A DNA stretch of 64,000 bases, taken from positions 2,468,647-2,532,646 of the forward strand of contig JABFRP010000002.1 of NCBI GenBank assembly GCA_013141115.1. Reading direction: 5' to 3'. The DNA comes from Ferruginibacter sp. (GTDB lineage Bacteria; Bacteroidota; Bacteroidia; Chitinophagales; Chitinophagaceae). Below the pieces are notes generated by a model. That model did no database searches. It worked only from the letters and a program-made list of their open reading frames with translations, and was not told the DNA's origin. The translations under genes were made by a program, and so were the position numbers. Shown here one piece after another: positions 18,905 through 27,134 of the stretch (position 1 is the first letter of the stretch; each line of letters begins with the position of its first letter).

Positions 18905-19417
18905 TTAGGCTTTAGTAAAAAGCGCTTTTAACTCATCTGCATCTTCCGCTTTCATTTTTCCGCCCAGTACTAATCTTAATTGTCTTCTTCTTAAAGCGCC
19001 TTCAAATAATATTTTTTCGTCTTCGGTTTCTGGTATAAGCTGGTTTACTTTCCGGGGTTTGTTATTAGGGTCAAGCGATACAAAAGTGTAGTAGGCTTCG
19101 TTGCTTTTGTACTTGTATTGCTGAATAGGGTCTTCGCCCCAAACTTTCATATGTACTTCCATACTGCTGGTAAATGCCCTGGTTACTTTAGCTTCAATAT
19201 GCACCACGTTACCAATTTTAATAGGGCTTTCAAAAGAAATATTATCCACCGATGCAGTAACAACAGGCGCATTGCAATGTTTCATAGCGGCAAGTGCAGC
19301 AGCAATATCCATCCAGTACATTAACCGGCCTCCCATTAAATTACCAAATGTATTGGTGTCGTTGGGCAATACCAGCTCCGTCATTACCACCACAGATTCA
19401 CTTGCTTTCTTTTCCAT
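18905..19417 (-). CDS. Acyl-CoA thioesterase, hotdog fold
   Basis: A 170-residue cytoplasmic thioesterase of the YciA/BACH type that hydrolyses acyl-CoA to free acid and CoA. The hotdog core reads NDTNTFGNLMGGRLMYWMDIAA, shown here by its core NTFGNLMGGRLMYWMD, then VTASVDNISFESPI and a C-terminal basic segment. I start it at the ATG at 19415-19417 (MEKKASES); the longer frame would use TTG at 19432, inside a TATATTTG promoter box. It is convergent with the gene before it and lies downstream of the photolyase operon by 47 bases. Confidence 0.88.
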   Translation of the reverse strand: MEKKASESVVVMTELVLPNDTNTFGNLMGGRLMYWMDIAAALAAMKHCNAPVVTASVDNISFESPIKIGNVVHIEAKVTRAFTSSMEVHMKVWGEDPIQQYKYKSNEAYYTFVSLDPNNKPRKVNQLIPETEDEKILFEGALRRRQLRLVLGGKMKAEDADELKALFTKA

Positions 19418-19429
19418 AAAAAATTTTTG

Positions 19430-19437
19430 CAAATATA
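19430..19437 (-). promoter_or_regulatory. Likely -7 box of the thioesterase gene
   Basis: The minus strand reads TATATTTG, matching TAnnTTTG. It lies 13 bases before the ATG at 19417, giving a short leader and ruling out the TTG at 19432. Confidence 0.45.
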
Positions 19438-19464
19438 AGAGGATTTGTTGCTGCGGATATTAAT

Positions 19465-20547
19465 CTAAATCTTTTTGCACTTTTTCCAGTAAGAAAAAAA
19501 GGAAGGGAAATAACCGCTTACTTGCGGAAACAAATAATCATAAGATTCTGCTTGTCCTTTATAATTGATAAATGCCGGATGAGATTTAAAAACAATGGAT
19601 TGCATTTTATTTAATTCCTGCAGTTTATCAAATTCACCAACAAAAATTTGTATATCAGTAATGTTTTTTGAAAGTGCTATAATAAATTGCAGTACTTTAT
19701 CACTTACCGGATATTTTGCAAAATGAGATGGCTCTAATAATAAAATTCTATTGGTATCTTCTTCACAATGCCATATGGGATCAAGATTATAAGAGTTGTA
19801 AACAAGTGTAGGTAGTTGGGTATTTATTATTGGTAATGCGGTTTCGGGCAATACCGTTTTAAGTAAGGTATTAGTAGTTTGCTTCAATACATCAGGAACT
19901 TCAAGCGTTGTTAAGTTATCGTAAGAAGTGTTCAGAAAAGTATTTTGCTGATCACTTCCGCAGTACTTATTAATATTCTCCTGGTTGCAGTAATATTTTT
20001 TTGAGGAGAAGGTTGCAGCCACCCATTGCCAGCTTAAACTGTTGCTTGCCAGGTCGCCATCCAGCAAATGATAATACATCCATTGCGATGGCGCCAGCCA
20101 ATGCGCTTTACCAATATTACAGGCTATTGATGCAATATACATCCTGCAATGGTTGTGCATGTAACCCGTATTGTAAAGAAACTCAATACTTTTATCAATT
20201 GCATGTATACCAGTTGCAGCATTTTCAATTGCCGATATCATTTTATGATGGGTAACATCTGTTTGTTCATTTTTAATATCAGTAAAAATTTTATCGCCTG
20301 CATGCTGCCATACTCTTTGCCAATATTCTCTCCAGGCAAGTTCCTGCAATAGTTTTTCTGCATGTTGGTAAGAATATTTGTTTAGTATATGCTCTTTTAC
20401 CTGGGCCAAACTAATTACTCCTCTTGAAATGTAGGGTGATAAGTAAGTAACTGCACCATCAATATAATTTCTTGATGCAGCATAATTTAATGCATCAATA
20501 TTTTCTAATTGCTCCACAATAGTTTTGTAATCGGTTGTAAATTCCAC
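19465..20547 (-). CDS. Photolyase-like protein with FAD-binding domain first
   Basis: A 360-residue protein starting with GTG one base after the TIGR03643 stop. Residues about 20-215 are a cryptochrome/photolyase FAD-binding domain: LSPYISRGVIS, ELAWREYW, GYMHNHCRM, and LLDGDLASNSLSWQW. Glu69, Trp72, Asn132 and Met136 correspond to residues that hold the cyclobutane dimer in CPD photolyases. No antenna domain precedes it. Instead residues about 245-350 alternate strand and helix (RILLLEPSHF, VLQFIIALSKN, DIQIFVGEF, SIVFKSH), like a Rossmann-type domain. It is the last gene of the photolyase operon. CPD repair or photoreception is inferred. Confidence 0.8.
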   Translation of the reverse strand: MEFTTDYKTIVEQLENIDALNYAASRNYIDGAVTYLSPYISRGVISLAQVKEHILNKYSYQHAEKLLQELAWREYWQRVWQHAGDKIFTDIKNEQTDVTHHKMISAIENAATGIHAIDKSIEFLYNTGYMHNHCRMYIASIACNIGKAHWLAPSQWMYYHLLDGDLASNSLSWQWVAATFSSKKYYCNQENINKYCGSDQQNTFLNTSYDNLTTLEVPDVLKQTTNTLLKTVLPETALPIINTQLPTLVYNSYNLDPIWHCEEDTNRILLLEPSHFAKYPVSDKVLQFIIALSKNITDIQIFVGEFDKLQELNKMQSIVFKSHPAFINYKGQAESYDYLFPQVSGYFPSFFSYWKKCKKI

Positions 20548-20548
20548 T

Positions 20549-20830
20549 TTATCTTTTTGATATTTTATTATGTGTTATTGTCTTCTGTAGTTTACATTTA
20601 AAACGTGTTACTGTATCGCTGCGTAATGCAGCATGTTTCGTACTTCTGCCATTGGTTCTTTTACGCCACATTTTAAAACTGCCGGCCTTCATTTCTTTTC
20701 GCATTAATACGATCACATCTTTTTCTTTTAAACCAAATTGTAATTCAATGGCCTCAAAAGTGGTACGGTCTTCCCATGCCATTTCAATTATGCGATCAAT
20801 ATCTTTTATGGTTAAAGTTGCAGTATTCAT
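20549..20830 (-). CDS. TIGR03643 family protein
   Basis: A 93-residue small basic protein starting MNTATLTIKDIDRIIEMAWE. The block IEMAWEDRTTFEAIE followed by FGLKEKDVIVLMR, FKMWRKR and GRSTKH is the TIGR03643 signature, a family of unknown function often found beside photolyase genes. The predicted fold is helical with a helix-turn-helix-like look (AIELQFGLKEKDVIVLMRK). The start at 20830 is chosen because DUF2256 ends at 20832; a longer frame from a GTG at 20860 would run into that gene. The next gene starts one base after its stop. Confidence 0.85.
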   Translation of the reverse strand: MNTATLTIKDIDRIIEMAWEDRTTFEAIELQFGLKEKDVIVLMRKEMKAGSFKMWRKRTNGRSTKHAALRSDTVTRFKCKLQKTITHNKISKR

Positions 20831-20831
20831 T

Positions 20832-20972
20832 TTATGGTTTATTTTTTTTGCATTTGTCACTGCAGTATTTTACTTCATCCCAAACCAGTTTCCATTTTTT
20901 ACGCCAGGTAAAAGAACGGTTGCAAGTGATACAAATTTTTACAGGCAGATCAGCTTTCTTTTTTTGTTTCAT
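20832..20972 (-). CDS. DUF2256 zinc-ribbon-like small protein
   Basis: A 46-residue protein, short enough to be missed by gene callers. It starts MKQKKKADLPVKICITC and ends KYCSDKCKKNKP. Cys14, Cys17, Cys37 and Cys41 form a C-x2-C ... C-x3-C set that fits a zinc ribbon, and the RSFTWRKKW centre is diagnostic of DUF2256. Function is unknown; the family is known to neighbour photolyase and TIGR03643 genes. Its ATG follows directly on the TAA of the DPRP photolyase gene, and the next start is one base after its stop, so all are translated from one message. Confidence 0.88.
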   Translation of the reverse strand: MKQKKKADLPVKICITCNRSFTWRKKWKLVWDEVKYCSDKCKKNKP

Positions 20973-22451
20973 TTAATCATTCAGTTGTTGTAAATAGTTT
21001 TCTGCAGCTGCCAGGTGAGCCTGTTGCTTTTGTTCCGGCATTTTATCAAAAGTGCCCACCAGCATGCCCAGCCTTGGATTTTTTAAAAAGAAATTGCGAT
21101 GCACATGCATAAAGCGCCAGAATAATCCATCCCAAATAATAGTCCATGCGCCTTTTTCGTGGTCACTCATTTTTAGCAAATAATTACTGCCGCTTATGTA
21201 AGGTTTGGTGGTCATTAATCCGCCATCTGCAAACTGGGTCATTCCATATACGTTAGGCACCATCACCCAATCATAAGCATCTGTAAACATCTCCATAAAC
21301 CAGCGGTATACTTCATCAGGGTCAAACTCACACAACAACATAAAATTACCCAGCACCATCAACCGTTCAATATGATGACAATAGCCGGTTAGTAAAACTT
21401 TTTTAATTACATTATCTATGGGTAATATTCCTGTGTCACCTGTCCAGAATGTTTTTGGAATTTTTCTTGTAAAGCCCCAATAGTTTTTGGTTCGTTGTAC
21501 ACTTCCTTCTCTTTCGTATACGATGCGTATAAATTCACGCCAGCCTAAAATTTGCCTTGTAAAACCTTCCAGCGAATTAAGTGGTACATTGTATTTTACC
21601 GCAGCGGCAATGGCTTTGGTAATTATTTGCCCTGGTTGCAATAAACCAATATTAAGCATTGGGCTTAAAACAGAATGATGCAAAAAATGTTCTTTGGCCA
21701 CGATCGCATCTTCATAAATGCCAAATTTTTCAAAACGCTGTTTTAAAAAATCATCCAGCCATTTTTCTGCAGCAATAAAATCTGTTGGGTAAATAAATTT
21801 TTCGATGGAACCATAATTTGAAGAAAAGTTTTTTGCAACATACATTTTCGCTTCTTCAACGGCTGTATTTTCTTTTTCAAAATGAACAACAGGGGCTTTT
21901 TCCTTTTTAGGAAATTTCATTCTGTTATCTGCATCGTATGTCCATTGTCCACCCTCTGGTCCGCCGCTTGCATCTAATAAAATATTTCTTTTTTTGCGTT
22001 GTTCTGTGTAAAAGCCGGTTTGAAAATAAGTTTTCTTCTTATCAAAATAACTTTTTACCTCTGCTATACTATTTAAAAAATTGGGTGTAATGTGCTCAAC
22101 GTAATTAATGCCTTCTTTGCCACAAGTTTCAACAATTCTTTTTCTAAGCCAGTTATCCGCTACGTCTGCAAAATTTATTACTGTTACTTCTTGCTCACGC
22201 AAATGAGGGATTAATTTTCTGATATCACTCAAACTGTTTACGGCTTCAATGTATTCAACTTCTGTATTATTTTTTATAAGATAGTCAGCGTATAATTTCA
22301 TAGAAGCCCGGTGCAAAACAAGTTTTTGCTGGTGAAATTTGTATTGATTAAAAAATAAACTTTCTTCTATAATAAATACTTTTTGATCTTGCAAAATGGC
22401 AGGATGATCTTTAAAAAGCTGATGTGGAAAAATAAGTGTGGCTGCTTTCAT
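20973..22451 (-). CDS. DPRP-type cryptochrome/photolyase lacking Fe-S cysteines
   Basis: A 492-residue flavoprotein related to bacterial (6-4) photolyases (PhrB/CryB type, Pfam DPRP). The N-terminal alpha/beta domain starts TLIFPHQLFKDHPAIL. The FAD domain includes GFTRQILGWREFIR, the double His of YCHHIERLMVLGNF (359-360), DAYDWVMVPNVYGM, and FADGGLMTTKPYISGSNY. In PhrB four cysteines hold a [4Fe-4S] cluster; here the matching segment reads KMSDHEKGAWTIIWDGLFW, without C-x2-C and about 13 residues shorter. The only cysteines are 110, 358 and 374. It is the first gene of the operon and is divergent from an SDR gene. Confidence 0.88.
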   Translation of the reverse strand: MKAATLIFPHQLFKDHPAILQDQKVFIIEESLFFNQYKFHQQKLVLHRASMKLYADYLIKNNTEVEYIEAVNSLSDIRKLIPHLREQEVTVINFADVADNWLRKRIVETCGKEGINYVEHITPNFLNSIAEVKSYFDKKKTYFQTGFYTEQRKKRNILLDASGGPEGGQWTYDADNRMKFPKKEKAPVVHFEKENTAVEEAKMYVAKNFSSNYGSIEKFIYPTDFIAAEKWLDDFLKQRFEKFGIYEDAIVAKEHFLHHSVLSPMLNIGLLQPGQIITKAIAAAVKYNVPLNSLEGFTRQILGWREFIRIVYEREGSVQRTKNYWGFTRKIPKTFWTGDTGILPIDNVIKKVLLTGYCHHIERLMVLGNFMLLCEFDPDEVYRWFMEMFTDAYDWVMVPNVYGMTQFADGGLMTTKPYISGSNYLLKMSDHEKGAWTIIWDGLFWRFMHVHRNFFLKNPRLGMLVGTFDKMPEQKQQAHLAAAENYLQQLND

Positions 22452-22466
22452 ATTTATTTAAATGGG

Positions 22467-22497
22467 ATTAAACAAAATGAAAGCCACTTTGTTTAAT
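22467..22497. promoter_or_regulatory. Perfect inverted repeat, candidate operator
   Basis: ATTAAACAAA (22467-22476) and TTTGTTTAAT (22488-22497) are perfect reverse complements around an 11-base spacer. The repeat fills half of the 63-base gap between the divergent photolyase operon and the SDR gene. Position and symmetry fit a dimeric regulator site; no regulator gene is in the window. Confidence 0.5.
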
Positions 22498-22514
22498 AAT
22501 TCCAAATACTAATT

Positions 22515-23231
22515 ATGGAAAATTTAAAAGGTAAAAATGTTTTATTAGTTGGTGCAACCGGTGGCATAGGGGCTAAAACTGCCAAATTATTAACCGGTAG
22601 CGGCGCCTCAGTTTTTTTAGCAGGAAGAAATGAAGCCAAATTACAACAGGTGGCAAAGGATTGTGGAATTGCAGAAGGGAGAACTTTTATTCTGGATATT
22701 TCTCAACCGGCAGAAGTAGCGGCATTAAAAGAAAAATATTTTCAGCAATTAACCTCTATAGATATTTTAGTTAATGCAGCAGGTATTGGTATTATAAAAA
22801 CAATGGATACACTGGATGAAACAGATTTTTTGCGTTCGCTCAACTATAATTTGTATGCTCCTTTTTTACTGATAAAAACTTTTTTGCCTGCCATGAAGGA
22901 AGTAAAAAAAGGATTAATTATTAATATACCCGGTGTATTGGGTAAAGTGCCCATGGCTGGTGCGGCAGCGTATAGCGCCAGTAAATATGGCTTGGTAGGC
23001 ATGATGCAAAGTATAAGAGAAGAATTAAAAAGAACAGACATACGTATCACCAATTTATTTTTAGGTGGAGTAGATTCTCCTTTTTGGGATACAATTGATT
23101 TAAGAGTGCAAAGAGATAAAATGCTGCAGGCCGAAGAAGCAGCTAAAGCTATTTGGTTTTTATGTCAGCAGCCCGATAGCGGCGTGGTAAGCGAAATGGT
23201 ATTGCAACCTTTCAATCATCAGGCCATTTAA
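22515..23231 (+). CDS. SDR family NAD(P)-dependent oxidoreductase
   Basis: A 238-residue classical short-chain dehydrogenase. The cofactor-binding loop is VGATGGIGAK, the strand-4 motif VNAAGIG, and the catalytic pair is in AAYSASKYG (Tyr-x3-Lys). The substrate is unknown. The basic residues after the second strand (LAGRNEAK) suggest NADP(H) preference. It is transcribed away from the photolyase operon across a shared 63-base region with an inverted repeat, so coordinated expression is plausible. Confidence 0.88.
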   Translation: MENLKGKNVLLVGATGGIGAKTAKLLTGSGASVFLAGRNEAKLQQVAKDCGIAEGRTFILDISQPAEVAALKEKYFQQLTSIDILVNAAGIGIIKTMDTLDETDFLRSLNYNLYAPFLLIKTFLPAMKEVKKGLIINIPGVLGKVPMAGAAAYSASKYGLVGMMQSIREELKRTDIRITNLFLGGVDSPFWDTIDLRVQRDKMLQAEEAAKAIWFLCQQPDSGVVSEMVLQPFNHQAI

Positions 23232-23299
23232 TAGTATTTCAATTGTTTTTTTGGTAGTTCGTCCTCAATATTCGAATTTCGAACATTGAATTCCAAATT
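23232..23299. repeat. Word-like repeat spacer before proline dehydrogenase
   Basis: The spacer consists of variants of one short word: ATATTCGAATTTCGAACATT, then GAATTCCAAATTATGAAC. The array runs into the start codon of the next gene. It resembles the spacer repeats in the ribosomal operon in style but not in sequence. Confidence 0.45.
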
Positions 23300-24532
23300 A
23301 TGAACGAACATAAAGCCCCCATCTCTTTTGAGAATACCCAAACCGCTTTTGCATATAAAAGCAGTGAACAACTAAAAAAAGCACATTTTCTTTTTTCATC
23401 AATGGGCAAGCCATGGTTAGTTAACCTTGGTTTAAAAGTTACACCTTATGCTATTAAATGGCATTTACCTTTTACAAAAACTGTTATCAGAAGTACCATA
23501 TTTCAGCAATTTGTAGGAGGAGAAACGTTGGAGGAAACCGCAAAGGTTGCCGACAAGCTGGAAGAATATAATGTGCAGGTGATTTTAGATTATGGTGTAG
23601 AGGGTAAAGAAGGCGAAGAAAATTTTGAACATGCCAGAGACGAATTTAAAAAGGTAATTGATTATGCTGCTACACAGGCTAATATCCCTTTTATGAGTGT
23701 TAAAGTGACCGGTTTTGCAAGATTTGCTTTACTGGAAAAATTGGATACTGCTATGAACGCAGCTGAAGGAACTTTAATGAAGCGTTATTTACATGCTGTA
23801 GAATTATTGCCGCCGGCAGAAAAAGAAGAATGGCACAGGGTAAGATCAAGAATGTTGCATGTATGTGAAGAGGCGGCTGCAAAAAATATTGGCGTACTGA
23901 TAGATGCTGAAGAAACGTGGATACAAGATCCGGTAGATGCATTAACCATTTTAATGATGGATACTTTTAATAAAACCAAAGCTGTGGTGTTTAATACACT
24001 GCAATTGTACAGGCACGACAGGTTACAATTTTTAAAAGACTCTTATGATGCGGCGGCAGAAAGAAATTTTATTTTAGGATCTAAATTGGTAAGAGGTGCT
24101 TATATGGAAAAGGAGAGGGAAAGAGCCGCAGCAATGAATTATCCTTCGCCTATACAACCTGATAAAGAGGCCTGTGATAATGATTATAATGCAGCCGTTA
24201 AATTTTGTATCGATCATATTAATAAAATTTCGGTAATAGTTGCATCACACAATGAATCCAGTAATTTATTTACCACGCAGCTGCTGGATGAAAATAGTTT
24301 GCCACACAATCATCCGCATGTACATTTTTCGCAGCTCTATGGTATGAGCGATCATATTACTTTCAATCTTGCTAAGGCTGGTTTTTCTGTAAGTAAATAT
24401 TTGCCTTTTGGCCCTATAAAAGATGTAATTCCATATTTAATGCGCCGTGCAGAAGAAAACAGTTCTGTTGCCGGACAAACAGGCAGAGAGTTGGCATTAA
24501 TTAAAAAGGAAATGGACAGGCGTAATGTTTAG
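23300..24532 (+). CDS. Proline dehydrogenase
   Basis: A 410-residue flavoenzyme with the PRODH barrel that oxidises L-proline to pyrroline-5-carboxylate. Motifs include STIFQQFVGGET, VQVILDYGVEGKEG, VLIDAEETW, LGSKLVRGAYMEKERER (FAD and proline site) and LPFGPIKDVIPYLMRRAEENS. It is the single-function form with no P5C dehydrogenase domain fused, as usual in Bacteroidota. The C-terminal YLMRRAEEN segment is the conserved substrate-recognition helix. No partner dehydrogenase gene is adjacent. Confidence 0.93.
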   Translation: MNEHKAPISFENTQTAFAYKSSEQLKKAHFLFSSMGKPWLVNLGLKVTPYAIKWHLPFTKTVIRSTIFQQFVGGETLEETAKVADKLEEYNVQVILDYGVEGKEGEENFEHARDEFKKVIDYAATQANIPFMSVKVTGFARFALLEKLDTAMNAAEGTLMKRYLHAVELLPPAEKEEWHRVRSRMLHVCEEAAAKNIGVLIDAEETWIQDPVDALTILMMDTFNKTKAVVFNTLQLYRHDRLQFLKDSYDAAAERNFILGSKLVRGAYMEKERERAAAMNYPSPIQPDKEACDNDYNAAVKFCIDHINKISVIVASHNESSNLFTTQLLDENSLPHNHPHVHFSQLYGMSDHITFNLAKAGFSVSKYLPFGPIKDVIPYLMRRAEENSSVAGQTGRELALIKKEMDRRNV

Positions 24533-24583
24533 CTGTTACCCTTAAAGAGTATGGTGTAGTGATTTATTATAATATTAATGGGT

Positions 24584-24591
24584 TATCTTTG
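24584..24591 (+). promoter_or_regulatory. -7 box upstream of the DUF5916 gene
   Basis: TATCTTTG matches TAnnTTTG. Transcription would begin near 24597, just after an out-of-frame ATG at 24594 and about 18 bases before the TTG at 24616. Confidence 0.45.
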
Positions 24592-24615
24592 AAATGAAAA
24601 CTAACTGTAATCATT

Positions 24616-27075
24616 TTGCGCCTGATCATATTTATCTGTTTAAATCTATTTCTTGCTGTAACCTATGCACAAGTACGAACGATTCCTGCAACAAAATTAA
24701 CCCAGCCTGTAAAAATTGACGGCAATTTAAATGACGAAGCCTGGAAAACTGTAACAGCAACAGGCGATTTTATAACCTCATTCCCAAAATTTGGTCATGT
24801 ATCCTCCAGTAAAACAGTGGTTAAAATTGCTTATGATAACGATGCAGTTTATGTAGGTGCTTATTTGTACGATAACCCCGAAGATATACGCAAACAACTT
24901 ACTGCCAGAGATGTTACCGGAAACCAGAATGTGGATGTGTTTACAGTGGGCTTTGATACTTATCTTGACAGACAAAATGCTTTTTTATTTAGAGTAACGG
25001 CGGCAGGTGTACAAGCCGATGCAAAGGGATCGCAAAATAGTACACCCGTTTACGATGTTACCTGGAATGCCGTTTGGGAAAGTAAGGTGAATATAGAAAA
25101 TGATGGCTGGGTAGTTGAAATTAAAATTCCTTTTAGTGCAATTAGAATTTCTAAAAATGAAGTACAGGACTGGGGATTGAATTTTGCCCGGTTTGTTCGC
25201 AAAAAAAATGAGACAAGTATCTGGAGTCCACAAAATCCCAATATTAATGGCGATATAAATCAGTGGGGTACCTGGATAGGATTAAAGAATATCAAACCAC
25301 CGCTGCGTTTATCTTTTCAACCCTATATTTCCGGTGGCCTTAGAATATCTCCCACAAGTAAAGGCGATGTAACAGAAGTTTTAAAAAGCGGTGGCATGGA
25401 TGTAAAATATGGCATCAACGAAAGCTTTACGCTGGATATGACTTTGATACCGGATTTTGCCCAGGTACAAAGCGATAACTTATTATTAAATCTTACACCA
25501 TTTGAAGTAAAGTTTGATGATTATCGTCCCTTTTTTACAGAGGGTACAGAGCTGTTTAACAAAGCAGGCTTGTTTTATTCCCGCCGTATTGGGGCATCAC
25601 CTGGTGGTTCATCGGCTGTGTTAAATAAGTATGGTAACGATCCAAATTATAGAATAGATAAAAACCCGGGTATTACCAGGCTGTATAATGCCACAAAAAT
25701 TTCGGGTCGTACAAAAGATAACCTGGGCGTAGGTATTTTTAATGCCGTTTCGGCACCGATGTACGCAAGAGTTACCAATCTTACCAATGGAAATGATTCC
25801 AGCATTTTAACGGAACCGCTAACTAATTACAGTATAGTTGTATTAGATCAGGCTTTAAAAAACCGTTCTTTTATAAGTTTTACCAATACCAATGTTTTAC
25901 GTAAAGGCAACAGCCGTAATGCAAACGTGGGCAGTATGGATCTGTCGTTATTTGATAAACGCAATACTTATAATGTTGCACTCAGTGGAAAATTCAGTAC
26001 CGTTTGGGGGAATAATCTAACCAAAAACGGATACGGTACTAGTGCCAGTTTTGGAAAAGTAAGCGGCATTCTTCAGTATAAAGCATTATTAAATATTGTG
26101 AGTGATAAGTATGACCCAAACGATCTGGGTTTTTTACTTAATAATAATTCGCTTGATTATAGCGGTAACTTAAGCTATAATCTTTTAAAGCCAACTAAAA
26201 AATTCATCAACCAGATATACAGCGTTCGGTTTAATAATACTTATTTATACAAACCATTTAACTGGTCAGGGTTAGAAGTGGGGGCAAAAGCATTCTTCTT
26301 ATTTAAAAATTTCTGGGATCTGACATTTAATTTTCAAAGCAACCCACTTTGGACACGAGACTATTTTGTAAACTCCAATACTTACAATGGCAATTTTTTA
26401 ATGCGAACGCCATATTATTATTTAGGATTTGATGGCAGCAGCGACAGTAGAAAAAAATTATATTTCAGTTACAGCCTTGGTGCTGCAGAATCTCCTTTGC
26501 CTAACGATCCTTACTGGTCATCTGAAATTGGATTACGCTACAGGTTTAATGAAAAGTTTCAACTAAGTACCAGCATGGCAATAGAACAGGATAAAGGCAA
26601 TTGGGGATGGTCATACATTACTGATAACACAGGAAGGCCAACTACCCCGCTTATTATTGCAAGGCGTAATGTAAAAAGAAATACAGGTATTGTAAATGCA
26701 CAATACAATTTTACCAAGCGTATGAACTGGACGGTAAGGGTACGTCATTATTGGTCTGCCCTGGAAAACACTAATTTTTACAACCTGAAAAATGACGGCT
26801 ATTGGGACGAAATACCTTTTATAGCTAATAAAAATATCAACTACAATACCTTTAATGTAGATATGTTTTATACTTGGGATTTTTTATTGGGTAGCCGAAT
26901 AACTGTAGCCTGGAAAAATGCATTAGGCGGCAATGTAAACATAGATCCTTACAGCAATACATCTTATCTTAAAAATTTAGGCCGGTCTGTCAATAATCCC
27001 CACAGCAATGAGCTTACTGTAAAAATTGTTTATTTCCTGGATTATCTTAAACTAAAAAGAAAAACCAAACAGTAA
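24616..27075 (+). CDS. DUF5916 outer-membrane protein with CBM9-like domain
   Basis: An 819-residue exported protein. The signal peptide reads LRLIIFICLNLFLAVTYAQ. Residues about 25-215 are a family-9 carbohydrate-binding-like sandwich (KIDGNLNDEAW, VKIAYDNDAVYVGAYLYD, WVVEIKIPFSAI). The rest is the DUF5916 region (MTLIPDFAQVQSDNLLLNLT, FFTEGTELF), probably an outer-membrane beta-barrel. No ATG is in frame at the start: TTG at 24616 is used here. An ATG at 24594 is one base out of frame, so a start by TTG or a local indel are both possible. Function of the family is unknown. Confidence 0.88.
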   Translation: MRLIIFICLNLFLAVTYAQVRTIPATKLTQPVKIDGNLNDEAWKTVTATGDFITSFPKFGHVSSSKTVVKIAYDNDAVYVGAYLYDNPEDIRKQLTARDVTGNQNVDVFTVGFDTYLDRQNAFLFRVTAAGVQADAKGSQNSTPVYDVTWNAVWESKVNIENDGWVVEIKIPFSAIRISKNEVQDWGLNFARFVRKKNETSIWSPQNPNINGDINQWGTWIGLKNIKPPLRLSFQPYISGGLRISPTSKGDVTEVLKSGGMDVKYGINESFTLDMTLIPDFAQVQSDNLLLNLTPFEVKFDDYRPFFTEGTELFNKAGLFYSRRIGASPGGSSAVLNKYGNDPNYRIDKNPGITRLYNATKISGRTKDNLGVGIFNAVSAPMYARVTNLTNGNDSSILTEPLTNYSIVVLDQALKNRSFISFTNTNVLRKGNSRNANVGSMDLSLFDKRNTYNVALSGKFSTVWGNNLTKNGYGTSASFGKVSGILQYKALLNIVSDKYDPNDLGFLLNNNSLDYSGNLSYNLLKPTKKFINQIYSVRFNNTYLYKPFNWSGLEVGAKAFFLFKNFWDLTFNFQSNPLWTRDYFVNSNTYNGNFLMRTPYYYLGFDGSSDSRKKLYFSYSLGAAESPLPNDPYWSSEIGLRYRFNEKFQLSTSMAIEQDKGNWGWSYITDNTGRPTTPLIIARRNVKRNTGIVNAQYNFTKRMNWTVRVRHYWSALENTNFYNLKNDGYWDEIPFIANKNINYNTFNVDMFYTWDFLLGSRITVAWKNALGGNVNIDPYSNTSYLKNLGRSVNNPHSNELTVKIVYFLDYLKLKRKTKQ

Positions 27076-27134
27076 AATTACCGGCGGTTTTGAAATAATT
27101 GATAAACAACTTACCTTGGTAAAAATTATTTTTT

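Noticed and set aside
20831-20860. Longer N-terminus for the TIGR03643 protein
   Set aside because: It would start at GTG within the DUF2256 gene; the ATG at 20830 follows that gene's stop by one base.
23232-23299. CRISPR-like array
   Set aside because: Words are 7-10 bases, degenerate and without unique spacers; no cas genes are present.
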